A stretch of DNA of 64,000 bases from Prinia subflava (Eukaryota; Chordata; Aves; Passeriformes; Cisticolidae). The position numbers were made by a program, and so were the translations under genes. Below are positions 37,590 through 50,457 of the stretch, in pieces; the stretch's first letter is position 1; every line of letters begins with the position of its first letter. A model generated the notes under the pieces. It was not told the origin of the DNA and searched no databases. It saw nothing but the letters and a program-made list of their open reading frames with translations. The stretch lies in NCBI RefSeq assembly GCF_021018805.1, contig NC_086254.1, forward strand, positions 3,769,001 to 3,833,000. Reading direction: 5' to 3'.

Positions 37590-37655
37590 CTGTCTGTAAC
37601 AAGCCAGCCCCGCTGTCCTTGACTCCAAAGTGCTGCTGGATGTCCAGTAACACAC
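37590..37655 (-). CDS. SPNS2: SPNS2 exon 2 equivalent (partial CDS, TM1-TM2 connector)
   Basis: This 66-bp exon encodes part of a proton-coupled-type MFS carrier that exports sphingosine-1-phosphate across the plasma membrane. That role is known for vertebrate SPNS2 and is not visible here. On the minus strand a pyrimidine-rich tract ending in TTGCAG precedes the exon, and GTAAGA follows it. The exon contributes 2 nt, 21 codons and 1 nt. It reads [20 protein letters not shown] followed by T, with a split glycine codon expected at the start. This matches the remembered human SPNS2 segment almost residue for residue, differing at a D-S versus D-R position and at a final T versus S. The segment leaves TM1 and leads into TM2. 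Its last G joins the TT that opens the exon at 12076 to make valine, so the two exons splice in frame. SPNS3 is less similar here. No methionine lies in the exon, so it cannot be a first exon. Confidence 0.93.
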
Positions 37656-39224
37656 CTGCAAGGAAAACAGAACATGCTCAGTGCCTTCAGCCCTTGAAAA
37701 GCATTCAACTCAAACCTTCTGTGACACAGCAGCAAAGCTTCAAACTCCAGTTTAAACACATAACTTCTAAAGGCTGCTCTTTTTTTCCCCTATACACGCA
37801 CAGTCAGTAATTTTGGACTACTACAATAAAAGCAGAGGTGGGCAGATGTAACATCTGCAATGAGCCTGGGAATTACATCCCTATGAATGGAAACTGGTCT
37901 TGACTTTCTGCTTAAATAAGATCAGGCTTTTCTTTTTGTGTGTTTTTTGCATAATCCAGACCTCTTAATTCTGTTATTTCAAAGAAATACAGGGAAACTG
38001 ATTCTGCACCTAAGGTGCTTAAATGGTTTGACAAGATAGACAGATTGAATCCAAGACAAGTTTTAACAACTCTCTGCTGAGAGAAGATGACAGATTGATA
38101 GCAATGATGAAAGGTTTCATATTTACCTTGTTCTGGGGAATTTTTACTTCCAAAGCAAATATAACAAATATATTTAAAATACCTTAGTAAAAGTGGGAAG
38201 TGACCAGATGCTCAGATTTAAAGCAACTACAAGCAGAACCAAACCAAATCTTCTGTCTTCCTTGAACCCAAATATATTAATTGGCAAAGCAAATTAGAAA
38301 GTTTTGAAGTATTTACACATCCAACTAGATTTAACATTTTTGTACCAAACATTTTGACACATGTAACGTCAGGTGTATGGGACAGTCATGTTCTTTAACC
38401 AACAAACCAATAGGAAAACCCACAGCAGAGCTTTAATAACTCATTTGGGAGCACACAGGTCTGCCAAGCTGTACATGGTCCAGATGCAGGTCCATAGGCC
38501 TGAATATTTGTCAGTGGTCTAAATGACCACATCTGATTTCCTGGGTCTGGAATAGAGGCTGTTGCTCTCTTTAGATCTGGGACTCCCTTATTTAGATTAC
38601 TGTCTTCCCCAAACCTGAGGATGTGCAAGTTTCCTTTTTAAAAACAAGACCATTCTCTAACTGCACTGAACATCCACAGAAGTTCACCTCCATCTCAAAT
38701 TCTGATCCAAGGCTTTATCCAAAGTCATTCTTCTCATCTCTGCATGTTACAGAAATCAACTGAGCACCAACCTGAATCACTCACCATAAATGTCCTAGCT
38801 TTTGGGACTGCCGAGATCACACTAAATGACAGAGAGATAAAAGACCCAGAGATAACTATTCCCAGAAGACATCTGGGACAGCGCCAAGGGAACAGTCATA
38901 AATTAAAGATACTAAAGGAAAAGAAGAAGATGGAGAGAAGGAAAGAAAAAGCAAAAAAGCACATTTGAGCTATTCTGTACTACTTGTACATCACCATTTA
39001 CTCAGGACAGCATTCAGGTGGGCTTTAGGCCTCAATATCTGCCCAGAACCATTAGTTCAACCTCCTGCAACAACTCCCACTTCCCTGCTCTCTCATCAGA
39101 CTGTTTAGCCCCAAACAAGAAGGCTGAGGGTGGGGAAGGGTGTGAACCTGATTAATGTATGTCATTACTTATAAAAAGGGGGATAAAAAGGCTCTTCACA
39201 CTGGTGCCCAGTTACACAGGTAAA

Positions 39225-39467
39225 GGGCAACAACTGAAGTCCAGGAAATTCCACTTACACATAAGAAAATGAATTTTTACTCTGAGGGAGGTCAAGCATG
39301 GATGTTCAGAGAGGCCGTGGGTTCCCCATCCCTGGAGATACTCAAAACCCAGCAGGACACAGTGCTGTGCAACCTGCTCTAGCTGACCCTGCTTTTAGCA
39401 GGGGGCTTGGGTTATATGATCTCCAGAGGTTGCTTCTGACCTCAGTTATTCTGTGATTCTATAATTT
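39225..39467 (+). mobile_element. CR1 LINE 3'-end fragment with terminal repeats
   Basis: The sequence contains GGAAATTCCACTTACACATA, TTTTTACTCTGAGGGAGGTC, TTCCCCATCCCTGGAGATAC, TCAAAACCCAGCAGGACACA, a TCTCCAGAGG motif and the end TTATTCTGTGATTCTATAAT. The terminal ATTCTGTG/ATTCTATA repeats are preserved, so the 3' boundary is fairly exact. It is antisense to SPNS2. Confidence 0.9.
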
Positions 39468-39769
39468 TCTGAAGTACTAAGTGCCTGATTCCATCCATCC
39501 TGACGAAGGCCTTTCTTTTCCTTTGGAACACTGCTGTCTACTACAATTTCAACAGGCATTTCTTTGCTTTGTCTTGGATGGCAGATTTAACTCCATTTAC
39601 AAAGTGCCCTGGCATTTCTTGACTGTGCTTCCCTGGTTTTGCTCCATTAACAACTGAGATACCATTATGAAGGCAGCAACTAATGAACAAAAATAAATTT
39701 GCACTCGCCTAGCAAACCCCCCCGTGGCAAAGCTGACTTTCCTGCTCCCTGTGGTGTTACATCCTTCCA

Positions 39770-39785
39770 CAAAAAAAAAAAAAAA
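39770..39785. repeat. Short A-tract
   Basis: A run of about 15-16 A occurs in otherwise unremarkable sequence. It is simple slippage sequence. Confidence 0.8.
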
Positions 39786-42700
39786 GTTTCTCATGCAACC
39801 CAACTTAGAAACCTCACTGAGCTTAACCAGCTCAGAGCACTTGGTGCTCCAGTACTGCTTGGTCCCAGACTGCCCACACCAGGCAAAGTTCAACAAGTCA
39901 AAACAACTCATGGGCACCACCATCCCAATTTTAGGGACAAGAAATCAGCAACATCCTCAAGAACAATGCGGGAGAAGGGAGGAAATACTGAGTACAATAT
40001 TTGCTCTCCTATCATCACTCAGTTGGGCTGTGTAGAAATGAGATATCCTACTCATTGCTTGCAGCTGAGCAGGGGGTTGGACTAGCTGGAATATATTCCA
40101 TGAGGGAATAAACACACATGGAGATATCCAGCACCCTGAAAGGTGGCTCTCCTGCCTTCAGCAACATACTCCCAGCCATGACAGAATGCCAAAGAGGCAC
40201 ATTAAACTTCTAAGAGTTATGAGAAGCAGGAGCCTGGAATGTGATGGAAAACAGACTTAGGGATTTGCATCAGAAACCAGAAGAGAAAGCAGAGGGGAAT
40301 ATAATGGTGCCAACAAAATGCAGAGGAGAGTTTCCAGTCTGTGACAAGTTATTTGTCCAGTGACAGTGATTTCTCAGTTCTACAGACTATAATGAGTCGT
40401 ACAAGCTCCAACTCCTGTAGCCACAAATGAAATACATTTAGGACACAGACATGCAGACACTTGGATTAATCCTACAATTTTATCCTGGTGGTGGAGAGGA
40501 AAGTGTGTTCTGTGGAGAGCCAATGCAGCAGGACAATGCAGAACCACAATTACAAGTCCTGTGGGACCTTGGAAGGTCTCAGATGATTAAGAGAGATCTG
40601 CATGTCTAATTGGCATGGATTCCCTACTCCAAGTTATTTTATATTCTCTTTGGACTACAGGTGTTTTGATTTGGGTTTAGAGCATTAAATTAGAGGCAAC
40701 AGCAGGCAGATGATGCAACACACCTATGAAGTGATAGTGGTTCTCTCTGTGGGAGTTTTCCTGCTCAGCCACTCACCAGGGAAGACACTCCTCCTCTCTT
40801 AAATTCACCCAGCTCTGTTTCCACCTCACTGTGGCAGTGACTCACCCCAGAACTTAATAAGATTTAGGGATACAATTAAGCAATGATAGACCAGGGGAGA
40901 ATACAGGAAAATGATAGAGCTCCTGACTTTCCCCTCTCCTTCTAGATGATGGGAAGGGACAGAGCTGGAGCCAGGCTCCAGACAATGACCACATTGCTTG
41001 CAGTGCTGTGTCTCACAGCACATGTGGCTGGCAAGGTCTTTCCTGGATTTAGGCTCATACCTATGACCCAGGAGGATCTCAAAATAGCCAAGAGCAGCCA
41101 GCAGGCACCAGTCTTCCTGAGAACCTCTCTGGAGGGCTGCTGGCCATTTGGGATGTCTGTGTGATTACCTGGCACCTGTTGTGCTCCCCCTGTTATTTCT
41201 TAAGCACAATCTGTATTTTCAGGACTGAGCAAATGTACAGGAAGCATGGTGCCAATCTCCCAAAGCGTCTCAGCAGCTGAAGCAGGTGCTGTTAATGCTG
41301 ATGTAGATTTGGAACTCAGCAAGATGAAACACAGGCAGCACCCAGCCAGGAGGGCTGATCAAGATGGGCACAGGGACAGGAGTTAGTGGGAACCCAGACA
41401 GAAGAGCAGAGACTGGTTACTGCAGCAGTCTCTAGGGGACTTTTACCAGGCCTAATGTCTAAATATCTGACAGACACCAAGGCAGTTATCAGAGCTGTGT
41501 GGGCACTAGGTATGAAGAGGACTTTCAGGAGCAATTTGGAGGATAAAAGGCCATGGAGTGCTACAGATGCAGAGGGACATGCCTGACCTCATCCACTCAC
41601 GGGGTCAGAAGGTTTCTGGGGTACTGCTGATATTCTTAATGACCATTTCACAAACAGTGATTGCAAAAGACCTGATTCTGAGGCTTTTGGAATGCAAATC
41701 CACATTTAATGGCCCAGGTTATCTCTGGTTTAGGGGAAATACTTTGGGCAAGCCAGATTTTCCTGGAAGCGTGTGGTTCACACTTCAAACGGGGAGGTAG
41801 GAGGCACAGATGAGGCATGAGGCAAACTGCTTGCCTAGATAGGTTTTATGCCCCTGATCTGAGCTACAACAAATCAAAAGCTGCCGGAATCTACGTGGGC
41901 TCTTCACCAAATAATGCTGCCTGTATACACTGCCACATTAAAAAACAGTATCCATAAGCTAAACCGCAGTGAAATGACAATTTCAAAGCAAAAACACATT
42001 AGAACTGCCCTGGGACAGCCCCATTTTCCAGTCACCAAAACAAAACACCATGATCTGCTTTCAAACTGCTCCCAAGGCAGGTGCAAAATGTAGAGCTGGC
42101 CTGTCCACAGAGTGCAGAGCTACAGAAGTAAAAGCACAAGTTTGCAGCTCACATTCTTTAAATACTGTGTGTGTGTTGTAGCACTACTGGCCAACAAAAG
42201 TACTTATTTAACAAAGCATGTTCCCTTTTAAAGGCATTTTTAAATGGGGAAAAGTGATGGTGCTTGAAAGGAACCAGGACATGGTTTTCCACAGGATACA
42301 GGATGTGTGCCCCCAGCTGCCTCCCTCCTGCCCCACTGCAGGTCTGGACTTCAGGGTTCTTTAGGGAACCCAGATTCACACTCTCAACCCCCTGAGAGCC
42401 AGAACAACTGTACTGACAACACTGTTTCTTCTATTACCTCTTGCCACCTACCTCTCTTCCTTACAAAGGCATTTTCTTCCCAGACTGTGGTCCCTGGTAC
42501 TTCCAGGAGCAGCTTCCTCAGGAGGAGGTAGCTAAGCAGGGATAGCCAAGCCCTGGCCTTGTATCCAGTAAAGACACAAACCACCCTCCTCACAGCAGGC
42601 TCTTCCTCTTGCCTGCAGCCATATTCAACCTCCTTCAAATAAAGCATTAAGGAGGCAGAGGAGTGGTGCAACACACCTGCCTCTTCAGAGACATGTGAAA

Positions 42701-43446
42701 AGATTAGGTGGAGAGCACTTTATTCTGAAGTCTGTGTGATTGTATCTTCACTGCAACCCCAAGGTGCAGCAGCAGTTCACACACTGATCCCTGAGCTTCA
42801 AACGAGCTGCTTCAGCTCAGCCACCCACCAGCTATTAAACACCAGCGTCACAATTCGAGCCCTATTTAAATATTCAGCTGCAGAAAACCACCGTGGTAGC
42901 CCTACTGATATTTGTACCTCAAGATAAATTCCCACTGCTGCCAGAACTAGCAAGTCTAGAATATAAATCCAGTACTGCCTTCTTTGGATTGCCATGAAAG
43001 CATTCCCTGCCTGCTCTTCAAGTACTCATAAATGCCTGGTGACATCTGGCTTGAAAACAGTGACAGGAGCTTCCTTAGGACATAAACACCGACTTTCCTT
43101 CTGCAAAACTAGTTTCCACTGCTGCATGACACGACACCACAAACTGGTGAAACAGTCTTTGGTTTCGAAATAATGCTGCAGGATTCAAAAGAAACAAACA
43201 AAACAAACCCAGCAATTAAGACAAATCAAAACAAGGGTTTCCTAAGATCTGCTCACGCTGGAATGCGTGAAACTTGTGACCTAGAAAGCACTGAAAAGCA
43301 ACTGCCAACACCCACAGCAGCGTCCCTAGGAAGGGGTTTCCCTGTGTAATAAGGCAGAGTGCTGGGAAGGACAATTACAGCAGCTTGAGCTGAAGATCAA
43401 AGTGAGCCAGGGTCCTGATGTCATCCACAGGGCACGAGACAGTTGC

Positions 43447-43720
43447 TGAAAATCACAGAATAGAATCACAGAACATCCTGAGCAGGACGGAACCCACAGG
43501 GATCATCCAGTCCAGCTCCTGGCCCTGCACGAACACCCCAACAACCCCACCCCATCCCTGGGAGCATTGTCCAAATGCCCCTGGAGCTCTGGCAGCCTCG
43601 GGGCCATGCCCATTCCCTGGGGAGCCTGGGCAGTGCCCAGCACCCTCTGGAGGAAGGAGGTTCTCCTGACACCCAGCACAAACCTCCCCTGACAGAGCCC
43701 CAGCCATTTCCTAACAAAAC
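43447..43720 (-). mobile_element. CR1 LINE 3'-end fragment with terminal repeats
   Basis: On the plus strand it opens with AATCACAGAATAGAATCACA, the reverse complement of the CR1 terminal repeats. It continues with GGGATCATCCAGTCCAGCTC, CTGGCCCTGCACGAACACCC, CATTGTCCAAATGCCCCTGG, GGAGGAAGGAGGTTCTCCTG and CACAAACCTCCCCTGACAGA. The inner (5') boundary is uncertain. It may run on toward 43760, where GCCATTTCCTAAC echoes another CR1 block. It is in the same orientation as SPNS2. Confidence 0.9.
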
Positions 43721-46700
43721 CCCAGAGCAATGTGAGAGGTCAGAGCCTTCACAGGCACTGAGAGCCTCCCACTGCCTGCAGAAGGTGATGAGGTGGAGGC
43801 TTGTCTCAGATGAGGGCGTTGGCCTGCCAGGACACAGCAGAGAACTGCTGGTCACTCCAAGCAGCGTTTGCAGTGGGTTTTTGGAAGGACAGGTGCTGTG
43901 AGCTCTGCAAAGCACACACTACTGCTTGGGAAATGAAAGAGAAATGCCTGTCTGATGTGACATTCCTATTCTGACTCAAAATCGATGTTATCCTCAGAGA
44001 CTCACACCACCTGTCACACCCACTTTTTCCATGCAACGTTTTTGTCATTATTTTAGTATCAGTTGGAAAGTATCTGAGCTATTCACTTATTCATTCATTC
44101 CCAAAGGCTACTACTGGCTTGCCTGCATAGCATGTAACAAGTAATTAAGCATCAGGGAAAAAAATAAGGAATGCGATTAATCAAGAACATGGAGAAGAAG
44201 TATATTAAAAAAGCAACTTCTTACTCTGGCAGTAATAAATGATGGTTTCTATAACATAGCTCAAACTTCACTGTAATATGGTATGCAAAGTCTGAGCACA
44301 AAATTGCCTGCAAGACTGGGAGGAGATAAAAAAAGTTCATCAGGTGTGGAATCGATTAGCAAAAGGCATCATTAACACAGGGTCAGGGCGGCTAGGGAAG
44401 GCAGCACAGGACAGCCAGTCCTGCTGGGATTAAAAACAAAACCAAAACAAAACAAATAGGAGTTTGAATGCAACCGTGGCTGCCAAATGCTGTGTGCCTC
44501 ATTGGTAAACCCACACCCTAATCAAATCCTTCATCTCCTTAATTACAGCGTATGTCTGTTCCCAGGACTGTGGCTGGGAAGGATGTCCTTGTCAAATAGG
44601 GAACACGGGATACTCGGCCAGCATGAAACAAAGAGCTTTAATAAATTCCAAAACATGGAAGATTTTCCATTTATGACCCATTGCCACAACAGCTCTCAGC
44701 AGTAAGACTTAGAAATGGCATGGGCTAAATGTGAGGAGAAGTTCAGTGTCACTTCACTCTCTTCTCCACCCGGGACACAGCTCCCTGCAAGGACATCCCT
44801 AATTTCACCCCTGCCTCATCTCACTTGCAGACTCCTGCTCAGCCTATCTTAATCAGCCTGGCAGCTCCCACAAGCCAAGGGAAGACTTTAATTAGAGATA
44901 AGTGACAGGATTTGGCTCAAAGGACAGACTAAAAAGAATTGGCACCTAGACCTGAACTTAAAACCAAACTTATTCATTGAGACTTGGAACAGTTCCTTTA
45001 TGTGGAATTGGAAAAATCAGAAGCTCTTACAAATCTGAAAAACCAACAGAAACCAAAGTATTAGCTGAGGTTTATATTAGTCATCTGAAAGGAGAGGAAT
45101 CATTAACAGCTTTCAGACAATGCTGGCCAGACCTTTCTCCCACACCCAGCATCTCTAGCTCAGGACTCAGTTTAGACCCATTTTCTGAGGTTTTTTATCT
45201 CATGCAAACACAGAATGAAACACACTCTTTACCAGAGGAAAAAACTACTCTTGGGACATTTTAGATGTAAGCAGCAGCCTCACTAGATTTTCACATCAAA
45301 GAGGAGAGCCTTAAAAAATAATGTTAGTATTTCAATTATTCAAATCTCAGAAAATACAGATACTCTCCCAATTCACATTCTCCTCGTGGACTCTGTAGCA
45401 GAAAAAATTGAATCTGCCACCAAAAGCTCTACTTGTCTTCTGCCTTTCTAATCTTTAGACAAGACTAACAAGTTGAGCTAATTCATGCAGTGAAACATAT
45501 CTCAGAGACTTTGTATATGAACTAATTAAAATAAATAAAACCAGTATGGATAATGATAGAGCAAATCAAGTGCATATGAATTCAGTCAGTGACTCACTGC
45601 TCCCTTGTTTTCCTTATTGGAAAACTTGGCTTATCACCGTACCGGGGTGACGATGAGTCAGGAAACTGGCATGAGCCACAGATTGCAAGGAAATTAAAAT
45701 AAGTATCCACAAAATCTCTTTTTGGAGAGATTTTAGAGGTTTTTGCTGGCTTTGTATGGATGTGGTTCTGAACATCACAGCTCTAACCTCATGGTTTTCT
45801 GACTAGATAAAATCAAGAAAGAGGCATTTATGAGTTCTAGAGACAATACATAATGATTGGGCTCTTGTTCTCAGAATCACTTTGATGCCTTTACTTTTAT
45901 AAAAGTATATATTTTAACCAAATACATTTGAAGCATATTACCATATTCTACTGAATGCCTGATACCACCTTATCAAGCAAATAGGTGGGTATTAATCACT
46001 TGGAACCAGTCAAAGCACATCCAAATATTTTAACAGCACTAAACTGAGAACTAACAGTGTGCATGGCATGAGGGTAACAGTTCTAAACCCAGGTCTATGC
46101 AAGCACAACCACTTTCCTGCCCCCTCACTCACACACCATGAGAACTTGCTCTGTCACACTTCTGACACAGCACCTGTTGCATTTGAGGTTTTCAGGCAGG
46201 TTGGGAACACAAATCCCACCAAAAAGCCTGGGCTTTTATGTCCAATTCTATTTACAAGCAGCTGTGTCTCTGGAGCTCATTGATATTATTTCACAATAAT
46301 AAAACTAAATTCAAACTGTTAAACTAAAAAAAAATCAAATTTCAAGGTTGTGAAGGTGAAAGGAAGGAAGCCTCGATGTTCTCTAGTTCCACACTCTAGC
46401 AAGTGAGGGTTTTTTACCCACTTCCTTTCCTCCTACAGCCATGCACATTTCTATGACACGGGAGACTGAATGAACAACTGGGGTAATTAGTGACTGATGA
46501 TTTACAGCAGATGACAGCTAATTTCTCCAGTTAAGACGATTTCTATCAAATCTGCAGAAATGTGCACTCGGGTTGGACATACTTCCAAGTGACTGCATCT
46601 CATCTCTCATTTGCATTTTGCCTCTGCTTGGCAATGCCTCGGAGCTATTTTGGAACATCACAAGCTGTCCAGGGCACATTGGTATATTGTATGTAATTGT

Positions 46701-47387
46701 AAGGGGCTCCCTGTTCTTTTTTTACCACAAAGAAGGTTTTACAAAATGCAAGGGAGATGCCAGATGCAGAGGTACCTTGTAAAAAGGGATCTGCAGAAGT
46801 GCAGCAGCCAGGAGCAAAGCAGCCCATCAGGGAATGTCAGGCACATTCCAGGCAGGTTTCTGCACTGCAGATTTCAGTCAAACAACAAAACATCCCCTGT
46901 CATGGTCCTGGGCTAACAAAGAGCTCTTGTCACCAACTTCACGCCAGTACAGGGGTTTAAGAGCACATCTTCAGTGCTCCTGCACACTGATTTTCACAAG
47001 TGGCTGTGCAATGTTAATGTCCACTACACAAATCTCCCTCTGTGACCTGGATCTGAACAGGCTCAAAAGGCTTTAAGTGCACAAGCAGGAAAAGCTGGAA
47101 TTGTCTATAGCATCTGCTCCACATATTAAAACCTGGATAAAACTGTGATACAAACTTGGTGCTGCCACCCACTTTTAAGACACCAGGAAATCTGTAAAAA
47201 ACCCAAAGCCCTACTATTTCAAGTAACTACTTGTTTAAAATTCCAGATGAAGAAGCTTTTGGACTCAGATAAAAAATACCCTAACTTTAGTAATCCCAGA
47301 ATAGCCTTTACTCTTAGACATATGCTTTGAACACCCCTGAGAGTCTGAACATGGCAGGTAGGTTCATGAATCTGTCATCCTGCATAA

Positions 47388-47800
47388 AGAGTCATGGAAT
47401 AGTTTATGTTGGAATGGATGTTAAAGCTCATCTTGTTCTGAACCTCTGCCATGGCCAGGGACACCTTCTGCTATCCCAGGTTGCTCCAAGCCCTGTGCAA
47501 GCTGGCCTTGAGCACTTCCAGGGATGGGGCAGCCACAGCTGCTCTGGGCACTCTGTGCCAGGGACTCACCACCCTCACAGCTGAGAATTCCTTCCCAAAA
47601 TCCCATCTATCCCTGTCCTCTGGTGGTGGGAAGCCATTCCCCCTTGTTCTGTCACTCCAGGGCCTTTTCCAAAGTCCCTCTTCAGCTCTTTTGGAGTCCC
47701 TTTAGGCACTGGAAGGGGCTCTGAGGTCTCCCCTGAACCTGATCTTCTTCAGGCTGAACAAGCCCAACTCTTTTAGCCTGTGTTCATAAGAGGGAGGATG
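47388..47800 (-). mobile_element. CR1 LINE 3' fragment
   Basis: On the plus strand it shows GAGTCATGGAATAGTTTATG, TTGGAATGGATGTTAAAGCT, CCATGGCCAGGGACACCTTC, CCAGGTTGCTCCAAGCCCTG, CTTCCAGGGATGGGGCAGCC, GAATTCCTTCCCAAAATCCC, and CTTCAGGCTGAACAAGCCCA followed by ACTCTTTTAGCCTGTGTTCA. This is the reverse complement of a CR1 tail of another subfamily than the 43.4-kb copy. It is in the same orientation as SPNS2. Confidence 0.92.
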
Positions 47801-49059
47801 AGAAGGGAGGATGAAGCTGCTCCAAGACCATTGTAACACAATGCTTCCTTCCATCCACCTCTTTTCCCTGTTCTCTCTAGAGCACCATAGTTAGGACTTT
47901 TGGGGTCCCCTCACCCACCCTGATCCCTACAGCAGCTTCCCATATCCAACATTCCCTTCCTCCTGTTCCTTCTCTCCATTCTGGTATTCAGCTGGGGAAC
48001 TCTCCCATCACAAGTGCACTGATCTGCAAGAATCCTACTATCTGTGTGATGCAAATAAATCAAAAGGTCCTGTTTCATCCTCACATGCTCTGAGGGAGAT
48101 GTTTTTCCCACAGATGAAGCTGAATGGGGTTACATACACTGCCCATGTTGGTTCCTGGAACCACCTTGAGCTTTCTGCCACAAGTGTTTCAAGCAGCCAC
48201 TGCAGAGCTCTAACCATGGGCATTTTTAAATTTATGTATGAGTGGAAATGCCCTCCTGTCACTGCCCACTCCAACATCTCCCACAGATTAAAACACTCTT
48301 CCCTGAGCACAAAACAATGGGACACTCCTCACATGTATTTATCTCCCACAGAAACACACTGAGTGTTTTTATTTTATTCTGTGTCCTCGTCAAGCTGTGC
48401 CAGGTCATGACTGAATAGGGTGCCCAATTGTCCATGAGTTATTCTAGGCACAGTTCTTTAAATTCATCTCAATAATAAAGCAAGTGGCTTTGTACAGGTA
48501 ATTAGTAAGAGCACACAGATATTCAAAGATCTATGTAGGACACAAAAGCTTGTTAAGGAACCCACAGCTTACCCACAGCACTATTAGAGAAAAGAAACCA
48601 GCTCTGGAGTTATCACAGGAGATATTTAAATGCATTGGTCTAGCTTCTTAAAATGATCTGGTAAAGAATTTACAGTGTTCTGCAATAGGTCCATAGCTGA
48701 TATGGCAAAAATCTGTGGATAAAACCATAAACCTGCATGAGAGTACTCAGATGAGAACAGGGGACACTTAAATAAGCATGACAGCGAGGGCTTCTCCAGA
48801 ACTGCAAGGAGTCAGGGGTGTGAGCTTGTAGCTACTACAGCGAGACCAGGACGTCCTCACAGCACAAAAAGGGCTTGTCCTGGTTTTTAATAGAGTGTTT
48901 ATTCAGTGCAACTTGCAGCAGTTTCTGGAGCTAAAACCCTTCACAGCAAGGTTTTAGGTTTTGCCAAAACTGCATTGCCACAGGACCTCCATGAGAAGGG
49001 CTGTGGTAACAGGACACTGATGCACACTCCTAGATGACAGAGCAAAACCTGAATTCAAC

Positions 49060-49245
49060 CCTGAGTTAGGAGACAGGGCTGTTCTGCTCTCAATCCTGAC
49101 ACTACATCACTATTTAACCTTGGGTACTTGATCATGCAGACTTTCAGAGTCTGCATTAGCCTAATGAAGATAATAACAATAATCATGTGTGTCACAGATA
49201 CACTTGGGCTTGGTTATTATATTCTCATGAAGTGCTTGGAAGAGC
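49060..49245 (+). mobile_element. Probable MIR-like relic
   Basis: CTCAATCCTGACACTACATC, ACTATTTAACCTTGGGTACT, the central GAAGATAATAACAATAATCA and GAAGTGCTTGGAAGAGCC fall in the order of the MIR consensus (ccttgggcaagt, ggataataatagtacc, aaagcgcttagaacagtgcc). Divergence is high. Confidence 0.5.
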
Positions 49246-49809
49246 CACAGATGAAAGGGAATTTAGGAGAAGGAAGATTAATTATAAGATGTGCATCCCA
49301 AATAAAAACCAGACAGGAATATTGTTGTTGCTCTTATTAGTGGAGAGTCTGTCTGATTTAGGCCAGCTTTTATTTCTCTGTTGGTAAAGCAGACCCATTT
49401 TAAGCAGTTTTCACGTTCAAATTTTATTTGTAGATGTTGGGTAGGTGATAAAGGCTGCTGAGCCTCTCAGATTGCAGACATACAGGCCTTTGATTGAAGG
49501 TCTGATTTCACAGTAACCACTGTCTGTGATGACAGGCCTGCCTTGTGTTTTTACTGTTGCGAGGCAAAACGAGGAACCAAAAGTTTGCTGCCACCCTGAA
49601 GGAAAAGACCAGGATTGAAGGAAAGGAAACCTTTCCTGTGGCGAAACACACCATAGTGAGCATAGTCATAGAGGGAAATATTACATCGAAATTATATTAA
49701 CAAGCACTTGTGCTTTTAACAAAAACTTGTGCAAATGGAAACATCTTTTCTACAGTGATTTTGTCTCGGGAAGTAGCAAGTATTTCTCATTTAGGTTAGT
49801 ATCTTTGCC

Positions 49810-49897
49810 TGTTTTAACACGGGGAAAGGGGCACAGGGAAAGGCACAGTGACACATCTGAGCTCACATCTAACTGAGAGCACAGCCAGAAAGAGACT
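49810..49897 (-). mobile_element. Possible MIR/L2-like relic
   Basis: On the plus strand GGGGAAAGGGGCACAGGGAA, CAGTGACACATCTGAGCTCA and GAGAGCACAGCCAGAAAGAG resemble the reverse MIR core (gaaactgaggcacag, gtgacttgcccaaggtcac, cagctagtaag). The match is weak. Confidence 0.35.
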
Positions 49898-50015
49898 TGA
49901 GCGTTTCCCCAAGCCTCAGCCTGGGCTGCTCTGCCCTGGAGCTGCTTTCCTGCTCAGCCTGAGATCAACCCTTGTTCCTCCTGCAGCGTGCTAAAAGCAT
50001 CCCAGAGATCCCACA

Positions 50016-50457
50016 ATCACTGAGGATGGAAAAGATGTCCCAGATCATGGAATCCAACTCTGCCTGATTCCCACCTTGTCACCCAGCCCAGAGCACTGAG
50101 TGCCACCTTTAGTTGTTCCTTGGACACCTTCAGGGATGCAGATCCAAACCTCCTTGGGCAGTTCTTTCCAATGCCTGAGCACCCTTTCCATGGGGAAATT
50201 CCTCCTGGTGTCCTGGAGCCTCCCCTGGCCCAGCCTGGGGCCGTTCCCTTTCTCCTGTCCCTGTTCCTGGAGCAGAGCCCGAGTTCCCCTGGTTATCCCC
50301 TCCTGTCAGGAGCTCTGCAGAGTCACAGGGTCTCCCCTGAGCCTCCTTTTCTCCAGGCCGAGCCCCCCAGCTCTCTCAGCCACTCCTCACATGATTTACT
50401 CTCCAGACCCTTCCCCAGCCCTGCTGCCCTTCTCTGGACACACTGCAGCCCCTCAAT
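50016..50457 (-). mobile_element. CR1 LINE fragment (about 440 bp)
   Basis: On the plus strand the order is CATGGAATCCAACTCTGCCT, TCACCCAGCCCAGAGCACTG, CCTTGGACACCTTCAGGGAT, GGGGAAATTCCTCCTGGTGT, GAGCCTCCTTTTCTCCAGGC, CCCCCCAGCTCTCTCAGCCA, CTCCAGACCCTTCCCCAGCC and CACTGCAGCCCCTCAATG. It mirrors the plus-strand copy at 18.07-18.75 kb, so both belong to related CR1 subfamilies. Open frames of about 120 codons here come from the repeat. It is in the same orientation as SPNS2. Confidence 0.92.

Noticed and set aside
40060..40110. Possible CR1 tail (GGGGGTTGGACTAGCTGG)
   Set aside because: Only one short block matches, and the neighbouring CR1 blocks are absent.
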